Assembly (NCBI GenBank): GCA_023935145.1
Contig: CM043699.1
Coordinates: 145,809,536-145,873,535, forward strand
Length of the DNA: 64,000 bases
Direction of reading: 5' to 3'
From: Bretschneidera sinensis
Lineage: Eukaryota; Streptophyta; Magnoliopsida; Brassicales; Akaniaceae
The notes under the pieces were generated by a model. That model made no database searches. It was not told the DNA's origin and saw nothing but the letters and a program-made list of their open reading frames with translations. A program made the translations under genes and the position numbers. Every line of letters starts with the position of its first letter. Positions within the stretch are counted from its first letter, which is position 1. Shown piece by piece: positions 48,204 through 60,251 of this stretch.

Positions 48204-50096
48204 GTTACAGTCCAGAGACATTAGAGTCTATGCGTTGACCCAACGGGATGCATATGCCACTCCTGATGTTGCTATGGGTATGGTATCTATTCTTGATAGA
48301 CCTGCTAGATTATTGATTGATCCTGGTGCAACCCATTATTTTGCATCCAGTATTTATATGAAATCAATTTATGCTAGTGTTAGTCATTTGATGCATGCTA
48401 TTATTTTTTGGGTTCCTACTGGGGATAGGGTTATTATCAGGATAATTTATTGAGGTTGTATGATTAGTATAGCTGATAGATAATTTGAAGTTGACTTATT
48501 GCCTTTAGATATGACAGATTTTGATTTAATTCTGGGGATGAATTGATTATCTGCATACCATGCTTGCATAGATTTTTTTAGGAAGAATGTGGTGTTCAAG
48601 ATACCAAGACAAAAAGAGTTTAATTTTCAGGGAGAACATAAGATACTTGTCAACTGTCTTATTTCTACCCTGACTACGAATAAATGGTTGAATAAGAGTT
48701 GTGAGAGGTAATTGGCGTATATGGTAGATTCGAGAAAGAAGATTAGGAAGTTAGAAGAAATCTTAGTAGTGAAAGATTTTTTGATGTATTTCCTGAGGAG
48801 TTGTCTGTTTTGTCTCCCAATAGGGAGATTGAGTTTTCTATTGAGGTGATTCTGGGATCAGCACCTATATCTATAGCACCTTATAGAATGGTACCAGCTG
48901 AGTTGAGAGAGTTGAAAGTTCAGCTTCAAGAGTTGCTTGATAAACAGTTTATTCGACCTATTATGTCGCCTTTGGGAGCCCATGTGTTGTTTGTCTAGAA
49001 GAAGAATGGAACGATGAGGATGTGTATTGATTATAGACAATTGAATAAGATCACCATCAAGAATAGATATCCTTTACCCAGGATAAATGATTTATTTGAA
49101 AATTTACAAGGGGCTACGGTGTTTTCTAAGATAGACTTGAGATCGAGTTATCATCAGTTGAGGATAAAATAGGAAGACGTGCCTAAGACTGTTTTTAGGA
49201 CACGTTATGGCCATCATGAGTTCTTTGTAATGCCATTTGGGTTGATTAATGCTCATGCAGCATTTATAGATCTAACGAATCGGGTGTTTAAACCATTCTT
49301 GGAGATTTGTGATTGTATTTATTGATGATATTCTGGTATATTCCAAGAATAAAGAGGAGCATGGGCAACATTTAAAGATAGTGCTAAAAATTCTGAAGAG
49401 AGAGAAATTATATACAAAGTTCTCTAAGTGTGATTTTTGGTTGAGTGAAATATCTTTCTTGGGACATGTTGTGTCAAAAGATGGGATAGTAGTTGACCTA
49501 CAGAAAGTAAAGGCGGTGTTGAATTGGGGAAGACCCACTGGTGTAACTAAAACTAAAAGCTTTTTAGGGTTTGCTGGTTATTATAGGAGGTTTATCCAGA
49601 ATTTTTCTATGATTGCTGGACCATGGACTAGATTGACCAGGAAGAAAGTGAAGTTTAGTTGGTCAGAAGAATGTGAGAGGAGTTTTCAGCTGTTGAAAGA
49701 GAAATTGACAACTGCTCCGGTATTAGTGCTTCTTTATGGTGATGAAGGATTTATGGTATATGTGATGCATCACATCAGGGGTTGATGCAACATGGGAGAG
49801 TTATAGCTTATGTTTCTAGGCAATTGAAGAACCATGAGCAAAATTACTTGACCCATAATTTAGAATTAACTGCCTTAGTTTTTGCTTTGAATATTTGGAG
49901 ACATCATCTGTATGGAGCCACTTATGAAATTGTTACTAATCATAAGAGTTTGACGCATTTACTTACCCAGAAAGAGTTGAATTTGAGGCAGAGGAGGTGG
50001 ATGAAGTTGATTAGTGATTATGATTGTACAATTCATTATCATCCAAGGAAGGCTAATGTAGTAGCCGATGCATTAAGTAGAAAGTCTAGAGGGAGA
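48204..50096 (+). pseudogene. Del-type protease, RT and RNase H, plus strand (third copy, left part)
   Basis: Protease at 48235-48450 (RLLIDPGATHYFASS). RT from about 48801 ([47 protein letters not shown]). The active site [13 protein letters not shown] is intact at 49309-49350. RNase H follows at about 49750-50090 ([34 protein letters not shown]). It has stops at about 48450 and 48996 and frameshifts near 49305 and 49775. The 5' LTR and gag are absent: it starts abruptly at 48204 next to the second Del copy's LTR. Continues at 61724 after the copia insertion. Confidence 0.88.
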
Positions 50097-50447
50097 TGTT
50101 AGGCTATGTGTGGAGCCTGGTGGTTTTTTTTATATTGTTCAATTTGGTCTTTTCAGCACTGTTTGGTATCTGTTTTATTTTAACCCGAAAATATAAGGGT
50201 TTCATCTTATTCTTTTGTGTAAGTGTGTGAGCTGTTTTTGTGAATACTGTGAGGGGTGTCTAGGGGTAAGACCTCCTTGTATTGTTCTTCAAGACATAGT
50301 GAAATCGCTGCGACTCCGTGGACATAAACCGAGTTTGGGTGAACCATGTAAATTTGTGTGCTGTGTGTTTGCCTTTGATTTATTTCTATTTTCTTCTCTA
50401 TATTCACATCTCAAGATCCGTAGGGATATGGTAGTTTAACCCTAACA
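50097..50447 (+). repeat. 5' LTR of the Tork-like copia
   Basis: 351 bp. TGTTAGGCTATGTG...GTAGTTTAACCCTAACA. Near-identical to the split 3' copy. I see no palindrome cluster in this short U3, which makes it a useful contrast to the other LTRs. Confidence 0.9.
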
Positions 50448-50449
50448 AG

Positions 50450-50461
50450 TGGTATCAAAGC
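50450..50461 (+). other. Primer-binding site of the Tork-like copia
   Basis: TGGTATCAAAGC two bases after the LTR. One change from the tRNA-Met site TGGTATCAGAGC. Confidence 0.85.
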
Positions 50462-50475
50462 TATCGGTTTTTTGA

Positions 50476-53400
50476 ATGGGAGCAATGGCCGGAGAAGAAG
50501 GAAAAGCGACAGGAATCGAGAAATTCGATGGCACAGATTTTAGGTATTGGAGGATGCAAATCGAGGATTATCTCTATGGGAAAAAATCACATTTGCCTCT
50601 GTTAAGGGCAAAGCCAGACAGTATGAAAGAAGACGAATGAAATCTTCTTGATAGACAGGTACTGGGAGTTATTCGATTAACTCTATCAAGATCAGTTGCG
50701 CACAATATTATGAAGGAGAAGACCACCAAGGATATGATGGCGGCTTTGTCTAATATGTATGAAAAATCGTCGGCTAAACAACAAAGTGCATCTGATGAAA
50801 AAGTTGTTCAATTTGAAGATGGCAGAAAGTACCCCTGTTGTGCAGCATCTGAATGAGTTCAATACAATTGTTAATCAATTGTCCTCTGTTGAGATTGATT
50901 TTGATGATGAGATTAGTGCTTTAATTGTTTTGGCTTCTTTGTCAAACAGTTGGGAAGCCATACGAATGAAGGTGAGTAATTCTGCAGGGAAGAATAAACT
51001 CAAATATGAAGATATTTGGGATTTGATTTTAAGTGAGGATGTTCGCAGGAGAGATGTGGGTGAAACCTCGGATTCTAGTTCCGCTTTAAATCTTGAGACA
51101 AGAGGTAGAGCACAGGATAGAAATTCCAATTGGAGTAGATCAAAATCCAAAAGAGAATGTAGGAGTAAATCCAGATCTGGACGAAAACTAGAATGCTGGA
51201 ATTGTGGCAAGACTGGCCACATTAAGAAAAATTGTAGAGAATTGCAGAAGAAAAGGAATGAGAACGATGCTGCAAATGCTGTGACAGAAGAACTACAGGA
51301 TGCCCCATTACTTTCTATTGACAGTCCTATTGACTCTTGGGTTTTGGACTCATGAGCTTCTTTCCATACCACTGCACACCGAGAAATCATGGAGCACTAT
51401 GTGACAGGTGATTTTGGGAAGGTACATTTGGCTGATGGAGAAGCCTTGGATATTGTGGGTATGGCAAACGTTCGTATTAAATTACCGAATAGGTCTGTGT
51501 GGTTGATACAGAAAGTTCGACATGTTCCAAAATTGATGAAGAACTTAATCTCTATAGGACAGCTTGATGCTGAAGGTCACACGGTGACATTTGGGGCTGG
51601 TACTTAGAAGATTACAAAGGGAGCCATGGTAGTGGCTCGTGGAACAAAAACGGGTACTTTATACGTGACCTCAAGTGTGAGAGATACTGTTGCAGTGGTT
51701 GATGCAAAAATTGATACAAACCTATGGCACCGCAAGCTTGGTCACATGAGCGAAAAAAAGATGTTGTCTAAAGGGAAACTGCCAAAGTTGAAATCCCTTG
51801 ACTTTGATTTGTGTGAGAGCTTCATTCTTGGGAAACAAAGAAAGGTCAATTTCTTGAAAGGAGGCAGAACTTGAAAGTCTGAAAAATTGGAGTTGGTACA
51901 CACAGATTTGTGGGGAGCTTCCCCGGTTGAATCTCTTGGAGGTTCGCAGTATTATATCACATTTATTGATGACTCAAGCAGGAAGGTATGGGTTTATTTT
52001 CTGAAAAATAAATCTGAGGGATTTGAGACCTTTAAGAAATTGAAGGCCATGGTTGAGACCGAAATAGGTTTGAAGGTAAAATGTTTAAGGTCTGATAATG
52101 GTGGAGAGTACATAGATGGGGGGTTTAGAGAATTTTATGCTGCTAATAGGATTAGGATGGAGAAGACTATTCCTGGGACACCACAGCAGAATGGAGTGGC
52201 TGAACGGATGAACAAGACCCTCAATGAGCGTGCTAGAAGTATGAGGTTGCATGCTGGGTTGCCAGAAACCTTTTGGGCCGATGCAGTTAGCACAGCAGCT
52301 CACTTGATAAATCGAGGACCATCAGTTCTTTTGGATTGCAGGATACCTGAAGAGATATGGAGTGGAAATGAGGTAAACCTTTCTTACTTAAAAGTTTTTG
52401 GCTGTTTATCTTATGTTCATATTGACTCTGATGCGCGCAGTAAACTAGATGCTAAATCCAAAAAATGTTTCTTTATTGGTTATGGTGATGAAGCTTTTGG
52501 TTATCAATTTTATTATAATCAAAATCGAAAAATCATCAAGAGTATTAATGTGATTTTCAATGAACAGGTTATGCACAAAGACATATCAAGTGCAAAATCT
52601 GTTGTTATGGGGCCAGAACCAAATAAGTCTGAGTTTGTTGACTTGGATGAATTTTCTGAGAGCTTAGTACAGAGTAAGAGTCAAGAAAATGATGAGAATA
52701 CAGACCTACAGGTAGAATAGTGTACACCCATAAGTGTTGTCCGAAGGTCTTCTAGGAACATTAGACCTCCACAGCGGTTCTCACCATCCTTGTTCTATAT
52801 TTTGTTGACTGATAGTGGTGAGACAGAATGTTATGATGAAGCTTTGCAGGTTAAAAATTAAAGCAAGTGGGAGTTGGCCATGAAGGATGAGATGGACTCA
52901 CTGATGACAAATCAAACATGGGAACTAACTGAATTGTCAGAAGGGAAGAAAGCTTTACATAACAAATGAGTGTATAGAGTAAAAGAAGAGCATGATAATA
53001 GCAAGCGCTATAAGGCTAGATTGGTTGTGAAAGGGTTTCAACAGAAATAGGGTGTTGATTACACAGATATTTTCTCTCCAGTTGTGAAGCTAACAACAAT
53101 CAGGTTGGTACTAGGAATTGTGGCTGCAGAGAACCTACATATTGAGCAGTTAGATATGCAGACAACATTCCTTCATGGTGATTTGAAAGAGGATATTTAT
53201 ATGCATCAACCACAAGGATTTGCAGTGCATAGAAAGGAAAATCAAGTTTGCAAACTGAGAAAGAGTTTGTATGGGTTGAAACAAGCTCCAAGACAATGGT
53301 ACAAGAAGTTTGACAGCTTCATGTGTAGCACCGGGTTCACAAGGTGCAAGGCATACCATTGTTGCTATATTAAGAGTTTTGACAACTTTTATATCCTATT

Positions 53401-54369
53401 ACTGTTGTATGTGGATGATATGCTTGTTGCAGGGTCTAACATTGAGGAGATTAATAATCTCAAGAGACAGTTGTCAAAACAATTTGCAATAAAGGATTTA
53501 GGTGCTGCAAAACAAATCCTTGGTATGAGAATCATCAAAGACAAAGTCAGTGGGACTTTGCAACTTTTACAGACAGAGTATGTGAAGAAAGTTCTCAGTC
53601 GATTTAGCATGGATAGTGCTAAACCAGTGAGCACACCTTTGGCTAGTCATTTTAGACTATCTAAGGATCAGTCACCAAAGACAGAGCAGGAACAGGACTA
53701 CATGAGTAAAGTTCCCTATGCCTCATCTATTGGAAGTCTTATGTACGCCATGGTCTGCACAAGACCGAACATTGCACATGCAGTGGGAATAGTGAGTAGG
53801 TACATGAGTAATTCGGGAAAACAACATTGGGAGGCACTCAAATGGATCCTGAGGTATTTGAAAGGCACTTCAGATACATCTCTGTGCTTCACAAGGGCAG
53901 GTTCAAAATTGTAGGGTTTTGTGGATGCAGATTTAGCTGGTGATGTTGATAGCAGGAAGAGTACTACAGGGATTGTTTATACTCTGGGTGGTACAGCTGT
54001 AAGTTGGGCTTCTAAGTTGCAGAAGATCGTTGCTCTCTCTATTACAAAAACTGAGTATGTAGCCATAACTGAAGCTGGGAAGGAAATGCTTTGGTTATAG
54101 GGTCTCTTGGATGAGCTGGGTAAGAAGAATGAGAGGGGTACTCTACACAGTGATAGTCAGAGTGCTATTTTTCTTGCTAAGAATTCGGTGTTTCATTCCA
54201 GGACAAAGTATATACAGTTGAGATATCACTTTATTCGCTCTCTTCTCGATAGTGAACAGTTGGTACCGAGAAGATTCGTGGAACTGAAAATCCAGCAGAT
54301 ATGTTGACTAAGGGTGTCACTATTGAGAAATTGAAGATGTGCTCAGCTTCAGTTGGTCTTCAAGCTTGA
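50476..54369 (+). pseudogene. Tork-like copia gag-pol polyprotein with stops
   Basis: The start ATG at 50476 opens MGAMAGEEGKATGIEKFDG. In order: gag, zinc knuckle CWNCGKTGHIKKNC (about 51191-51232), protease site WVLDS then a TGA where the Gly of DSGAS should be (51352-51354), GAG-pre-integrase TNLWHRKLGHMSEKKM (about 51717), and integrase core (HTDLWG, SDNGGEY, GVAERMNKTL; 51899-52220). Next come RT with intact LYVDDMLVAG (about 53406) and RNase H, ending TENPADMLTKGV (54285-54320) with TGA at 54367. Breaks: TGA 50638, frameshift near 50770, TAG 51605, TGA 51872, TAG 52718, and further stops in RT/RNase H. Several look like single C-to-T or G-to-A changes. Recent but inactive. Confidence 0.92.
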
Positions 54370-54452
54370 GGACAGGTGAATGAGTTGCGGCGATGGTTGC
54401 TTTGTTTGAAGGCATGTGGTGCTTGGTGTTGGTGATTGGACCAGTCTCCAAG

Positions 54453-54606
54453 TGGTAGGCTATGTGTGGAGCCTGGTGGTTTTTTTTTATTTTGTTCAAT
54501 CTGGTCTTTTCAGCACTTTTTGGTATCTGTTTTATTTTAACCCGAAAATATAAAGGTTTCATCTTATTCTTTTGTGTAAGTGTGTGAGTCATTTTTTTGT
54601 GAATAC
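54453..54606 (+). repeat. 3' LTR of the Tork-like copia, first part
   Basis: Starts TGGTAGGCTATG (TGTTAGG in the left copy, one change) and breaks at the Athila insertion. The second part is 61524-61723, from TGTGAGGGGTG to CCTAACA. Together about 354 bp, against 351 in the left copy. Confidence 0.88.
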
Positions 54607-55802
54607 TGATAAGAGTTCATAATATCTATATGTTTGTTATATTTTCTCATGTTTTAATAGTTATAATTGCTTAAATCTTGGATTTTGATTATGTTTCGTA
54701 TTTTGTAGAGTATATTGAGGAGTTAAATCAAATTGAATTCAAAATCAAGAGATTTGTGAAGATTGGACAGAAACTTGGAGCTGTAGCGCTAGAAAGCTGA
54801 GGCTGCAGCGCCAGCATGGTGATAATATGAAGATGGGCAGCAACTTGGAGCTGCAGCGCCAGAAAGCTGAGGCTGCAGCGCCAGCCCGCGGGTTTTGAAA
54901 GTTATAAATACTAACCCTAGCTGAAAGAAAGAAGCTGGGATAGAAGGCACGATTGTTGAATAGAAAATCCCTCTTCTCTTTTCTTCAGGGTTTTCTTTTA
55001 ATTATGAGTAGCTAAATACTTTTCTTCCAACTGAAGGATAATTAAAGTCTTTGTTCTTCAAGAATTGTGAGATCTAAATAATTTTCATTGCTATTTTTTT
55101 TCTTCTCTATTTATATATCTTCTGTGTTTATTATCAATTATTGTCTTGGTTGATTGATGCAAAGGGCCCGTTGTTCAATTATCAGGTCAATAAATTGCCA
55201 TTTAGAACTTTAAATCCGTAATTGTTTAAACGTTCTAATATTAGTGGTAAAATAACAAAGTTGATTATAACCAGATTTTCAATTTATGTTATGGAGATAT
55301 ATAACCTAGTCTAAATGAATCGAGCTTGTGTATTTGTTGGCTAGAATTTGTAGTCTCTCTAATTATTAATGTTGTCGATAGATTAAATCTTAAGGGCTTA
55401 TTTAGGGTTGTTTATTAACAAGGGAAGTAATCAAAGAGCTTGTTTTGGTTATCGAGAAAGTAAGGAGAGATAGGTTGTTAGAGCTTGTTAGCAACCATAA
55501 CCAATTTGGTGAAGAATAGAAGATTTTATCCTTGTATCTATGATCAATTCTCTGAACCAATTCTGAAATTATACCTTCGGTTGGACATTTGCCTGATATT
55601 AATTTCTCCTTAGTTTTTAGTTTATTATAATTGCTTTCTCTTTTATTTCACTCCGAAATTTCAAACCCCCCTTTTTTCTTTACTTTATTTTTCATTAAAA
55701 TAAATCTACCCAATCCCTGTGGATTCGACCTTGCTCATCATTGTTATAATTTGTATTTTTGAGAGTGAGAATTTTATTATTTGTTGGATTCGAGACCCAC
55801 CA
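54607..55802 (+). repeat. 5' LTR of the Athila-type element
   Basis: 1196 bp. TATA box TATAAATA at 54903-54910, followed by CTAACCCTAGCTGAAAG. Two 70-bp palindromic repeat units upstream. Confidence 0.92.
54775..54893. repeat. Two-unit 70-bp U3 repeat with CTGCAGCGCC palindromes (left LTR)
   Basis: Each unit has GGAGCTGxAGCGCxAG and GAGGCTGCAGCGCCAG separated by AAAGCT. The right LTR has three units. Confidence 0.9.
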
Positions 55803-55808
55803 AATTTT

Positions 55809-55826
55809 TGGTGCCATTGTCGGGGA
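55809..55826 (+). other. Primer-binding site of the Athila-type element
   Basis: TGGTGCCATTGTCGGGGA, close to TGGCGCCGTTGCCGGGGA, the tRNA-Asp-type site of Athila elements. Six bases after the LTR. Confidence 0.85.
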
Positions 55827-55850
55827 CTGGTGTTAATTAGATTTATTTTA

Positions 55851-57110
55851 ATGCTTCGATCTTCTCGTGCAGGTGAACTCTAATACGATCCTGAGATTGA
55901 GAAGACGGCTCGAGAGTTGAGGAAGAAAGCTAAATTGCGTGACAAACAAGCATCTTCATCCTCACCCCCCGGATTTAATTCAGTACCTGACTTAGTTGAT
56001 TCATTTAGCGATTCTGAAACAGAAGAAGCAATGGCCAATCAAGAGAGAACTTTAAGGGAATTGGCTGCACCAAATTTAAATCAACAGCCACTCTGCATTA
56101 CATATCTAGTTTTGGAAGTGGGTTTTGAGTTAAAATTTGGATTGATCCATTTGCTCCCAACTTTTCGTGGTCTTGAGAATGAAGATCCTCACAAGCATCT
56201 GAAGGAATTCCACGTGGTGTGTTCAAGCATGAGACCGCAAGGAGTGTCCGAAGAACAAATCAAATTACGTGCTTTCTCATTCTCGCTGACTGAAAAAGCA
56301 AAGGACTAGTTATTTTATTTGCTCCCTGGCTCTATAACCACATGGATGGAGATGGTGAGATTGTTTCTTGATAAATTTTTCCCTGCATCACGAGCTGCTG
56401 GCATTAGAAGGGAAATATGTGGAACAAAACAGAAGGATACAGAGACCCTTCATGAGTATTGGGAAAGATTTAAGCAACTCTATGCAAGTTGCCCACAACA
56501 TGGAATTTCTGAACAGCTCCTCATTCAATATTTCTACGGAGGGCTCCTATCTATGGAAAGAAAGATGATGGATGCAGCAAGTGGAGGTGCCATAGTGAAC
56601 AAAACTCCTCGTGACGCTAGAAAATTGATCTCCATCATGGCCGCTAACTCGCAACAATTTGGATTCAGGCAGGACACATCTCCAATAAGGGTGAATGAGG
56701 TAAGTATATCTTCCATTGCAAATCAAATATCTAATCTAACTTCTGTTGTCCAACAGTTAGCTGTAGGAAATATGCAACAAGTGAAAGCTTGTGGGATTTG
56801 TGCCACCATCGGTCATCCAACTGACATGTGCTCTACACTTTGAGATGATTCCTATGAGTATGCCAATGCAGCTGGAGGATTTCTAGGCCCACAACAAAGG
56901 AAATACGATCCCTACTCAAATACCTACAACCCAAGATGGAGGGATCATCCCAATTTCAGCTATGGAGCAAGACCACCATTCCAACACTTTCAGCATAGAC
57001 CGCCTGTTCCACCACCACAACAAAACTCCACAAGTTCAGGTATATCTCTAGAAGAAATTGTTAAATCACTTGCAACTAACACGCAATAATTTCAACAGGA
57101 GACAAGAACA
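55851..57110 (+). pseudogene. Athila-type gag with in-frame stops
   Basis: One frame from ATG 55851 onward with only nonsense breaks (TAA about 55881, TAG 56307, TGA 56841, TAA about 57087) and no frameshift. The gag domain contains FRGLENEDPHKHLKEF (about 56165), ITTWMEMVRLFLDKFFP and ETLHEYWERFKQLYASCP. CGICATIGHPTDMC (about 56790) is a zinc-knuckle-like motif, followed by a Pro/Gln-rich tail. Gag packages the RNA. Loss by stops alone suggests recent death, perhaps after methylation-linked C-to-T change. Confidence 0.88.
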
Positions 57111-57122
57111 AGCATTCAACAA

Positions 57123-58330
57123 TTGGAGAACCAAATGAGTCAACTGGCATCTTCTGTGAACCGATTGGAATCTCAAGGTAAATTTCCCTCCCAAACTATT
57201 GTTAACCCAAAACAAAATGCTAGTGCAGTTACCTTGAGAAGTGGGAAGGAGTTGAAGGAACCCAGTAAGGCAACACATGGAGAAGAAATTGAAAAAGAAG
57301 TAGTTGCTCCTCAACCTCAAACTGACCAGCCTAGAGGACTCGATAGTGAACAACTAAAGGCATTGGTGACAAATCCTCCCTTTCCTACTAGATTGGCTAA
57401 ATCCAAGAAAGAAGAGGAGGAGAAGGAAATTCTTGAAACTTTTCGCAAGGTTGAGGTAAATATTCCCTTACTTGATGCAATTAAACAAGTGCCTCGATAT
57501 GCTAAATTTCTCAAGGAGTTGTGCACCAACAAGAGGAAGTTGAAAGGTAATGAAATGATAAGTATGGGGGAAAATGTTTCAGCCGTCCTCCAGAAAAAAT
57601 TACCTCCAAAATGCAAGGACCCAGGTATGTTTACTATCCGTTGCAAACTAGGTGATGTTAGGATTGAGAGAGCAATGCTAGATCTAGGAGCTTCAATAAA
57701 TGTCATGCCTCTCTCTATTTATTCATCTTTGAATATTTGTCCATTAAAATAAACAGGTGTGATTATTCAACTTGCTGATAGATCTAATGTATATCCTGAA
57801 GGAGTTTTGGAGGATGTCTTAGTACAAGTTAATAGGTTGGTCTTTCCTGCTGTTTTTTATGTTCTTGAGACATGGAAGAAGATGACTCTTGTAATTCAAC
57901 ATTAATGTTATTAGGAAGGCCATTTCTAAAAACATCTAGGACAAAAATTGATGTGCATGATGGTACACTCACAATGGAATTTGATGGTGAAATTATTAAA
58001 TTCAATATTTATGACGCCATGAGGTACCCTAATGATGTGTCTTCTGTCTTTGTTATGGATGTTATTGATCCGTTGGCGCAGGAAATCTTCGATCCAATTG
58101 ATAATGATAAGTTGAAAGTTATACTTAGCAGGCATTTCACTCTTGAAGGGACTGCTACAACTGAAGAACTCGTTATCCAAGAAGAAGCAAGGAACTTTGA
58201 GTTTGAAATGGGAAAAGAAGTGCCAGAAGAACAAATAATAATAACTGAATTGAAAAATTTACTTGCTCATTTGAAATATGCTTATCTAGAGAAAAATATT
58301 TTCCCTGTTATAATATCTTATTCGTTGACA
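57123..58330 (+). pseudogene. Athila-type protease region
   Basis: Same frame as gag through 57752: NQMSQLASSVNRLESQGKF, SAVTLRSGKEL, DAIKQVPRYAKFLKELC, then the active site RAMLDLGASINVMPLS (about 57668). A stop at 57750 and a frameshift near 57870 lead into 57872, which continues with MLLGRPFLKTSRTKIDVHDG and KNLLAHLKYAYLEKN (usual start of the RT linker). The protease core itself looks intact in motif. Confidence 0.85.
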
Positions 58331-58334
58331 GGTA

Positions 58335-58571
58335 AAATGGAAGAACGGTTGCTGGAAGTCCTAAGAATGTATATATTTCCAGGAAAGCTGAAATCTCGGT
58401 GGACTGAACCATACACCGTGATAAGTGTATCACTTTTTGGCCTTTGGTGCCATTGAAATACGACATAAGAAAAACAAGGCGACGTTCAAGGTCAATGGGC
58501 ATAGATTGAAGCACTACATTATGGGGACGTTTGATCCTCAATCGTCCACAACCATTCTCCAAGAGCCATAA
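58335..58571 (+). pseudogene. Integrase C-terminal stub fused to the protease by deletion
   Basis: After PVIIS (pre-RT) the frame passes within about 15 codons into FPGKLKSRWTEPYTV, which belongs to the end of Athila integrase (usual LRLFPGKLRSRWSGPF). A shifted frame then gives KHYMGTFDPQSSTTIL. Roughly 2.5-3 kb (RT, RNase H, most of integrase) is therefore missing at about 58320-58355. The frame stays open across the junction. Confidence 0.85.
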
Positions 58572-60236
58572 ATCGACAACGTCTAGCCAAAGACGTTAAA
58601 GAACGGCACTTTTGGGAGGCATCCCAACTTTTTGTCTTACTTTCCTTGTTTTATTTGTTTTATCCTTTTTCTTCATTTTGGCGATCAGCTTGCAAGATTC
58701 GAAGACCAAGTTGCCTGAATGGACGAAACGTGACAGCTTTCTTTGCTTACATGGGATTCACACAACCTTCGCCCCCAAGCACGTGACTGATATCTTGGTT
58801 GATGCTCAACATTTTCAGGGGAGTTTTCTACTTACTCTTATTCTTTTATAGCTTTTGAGCATCTATTTTTGATACATTGAGGACAATGTATGGGTTAAGT
58901 GTGGGGGACGGTCTCTGACATATGAATTTGAATTTGAATTTGATTTTACTTTGAACTTCAATTTTCAAGAAAATTTTCAAAATCCAAGTGATACTTTAGT
59001 TCTTGTTTGTGATCATTCTCTTCTGAATTCTAGATTCTGTCAATGCTTGTCTTAAATGATCTGGATTATTGTGAATTATTGAGATAAATTGAAGCATGAT
59101 AAGGGATTAGCATGAATGGTTGAATTCTTATTTACTACACAGTGATTAATTGCTCTTGATGATTGATTAAATGAAAAATGTGTTGGATCTAATGCACATG
59201 ACCCTTTTTGTGCGCTTTTGAACCAATGAGCATTCATATTATATTATGCTCTATTTTCTTAATTGAGTGATTGTCACACATAGTTGATTTTTCTAGAACT
59301 TGCTTTGTTATACATGTCACAAAACTACATTGTTGAATTGGATGCATTGAATTAATAAGGGCATTTAGGTAGATCCATTTAGCTTTCTTAAAAAGCCTAC
59401 CTTGATTTTTACTGTAGAAAGCCAATTTTGAACCTTGGCCCTTTTGTTGGAAGTTAATCATGGTATAAGCAATGTCAACCCATTCTTTTGTCGATTTCCC
59501 TCTTTTGAACCTTGAATTAAAAGATCGTACTAGCTTGTTCACATAAAGCTTCAAATTATCTCTGAAAATATTGAAAGATACTGGGAATAAAGTGATTCAA
59601 GTTACAAGTGCTTTAATTCTTCTCTATATATAAAAAAAATAAAAAAAAGAAGATAAAAAGAAAAAAAATAAAAAAAATATAGGCGGTTAGAAAGAGAGAA
59701 GAGTTGTGCAATTTTAATTGTTTGGAAGTGAATTGATTGGAGAAAACATTCGATGTTATTGAGTTGTGCTTTGTGTGGAGAAGTTGGTATAATTTCTTTG
59801 ACAAAAACACCTAAAAATTCCTTCTCACCACACCTTACCTAAGCCCTCTTACAACCCATTTAAGACCCTTAGATTCTTTGCATTCAATTCAATCCATTAA
59901 TGTGATATATTAGCAAGCTTATGGTTAAGATCTTCTATGTTTTGACTTGAGAGTTCATCGATACCCTAAACACTTTGAGCATATTGAGTGAATCCAATGA
60001 GAGGGTGTTAAATCCTATTGCATTTTGATTTTGAGAAGATCATTAAGGTGATTGTTCATGGTGTGGTTTATAAGAATTTACACCACGAAATTGTTCGTTT
60101 CTTATTTGTCTTTAGATTTAAATCTTTAAGGCATGATAATTTGGATTATAGAGGATGAGTAAAGGTAAAAGAAGGAACGATGGTGAGAAAAGGTGACGAA
60201 CTTGAGTTATTGTATGCTTGAGGACAAGCATTGTTT
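58572..60236 (+). other. Long non-coding 3' region of the Athila-type element
   Basis: About 1.7 kb without coding motifs. Contains two copies of the AAGTGTGGGGGA tract (58896-58908 and 60237-60249) and a short A-rich run at 59625-59680. The place fits the env-like or spacer region of Athila elements, but no env-like frame is visible. Confidence 0.6.
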
Positions 60237-60251
60237 AAGTGTGGGGGAATT
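60237..60251 (+). other. Polypurine tract of the Athila-type element
   Basis: AAGTGTGGGGGAATT directly before the 3' LTR start TGATAAGAG. Confidence 0.85.

Noticed and set aside
51887..52720. 277-codon frame as a stand-alone gene
   Set aside because: It is the integrase part of the copia polyprotein, separated only by nonsense mutations.
59613..59810. Phe-rich 65-codon minus-strand frame
   Set aside because: Caused by an A-rich run in the non-coding 3' part of the Athila-type element.
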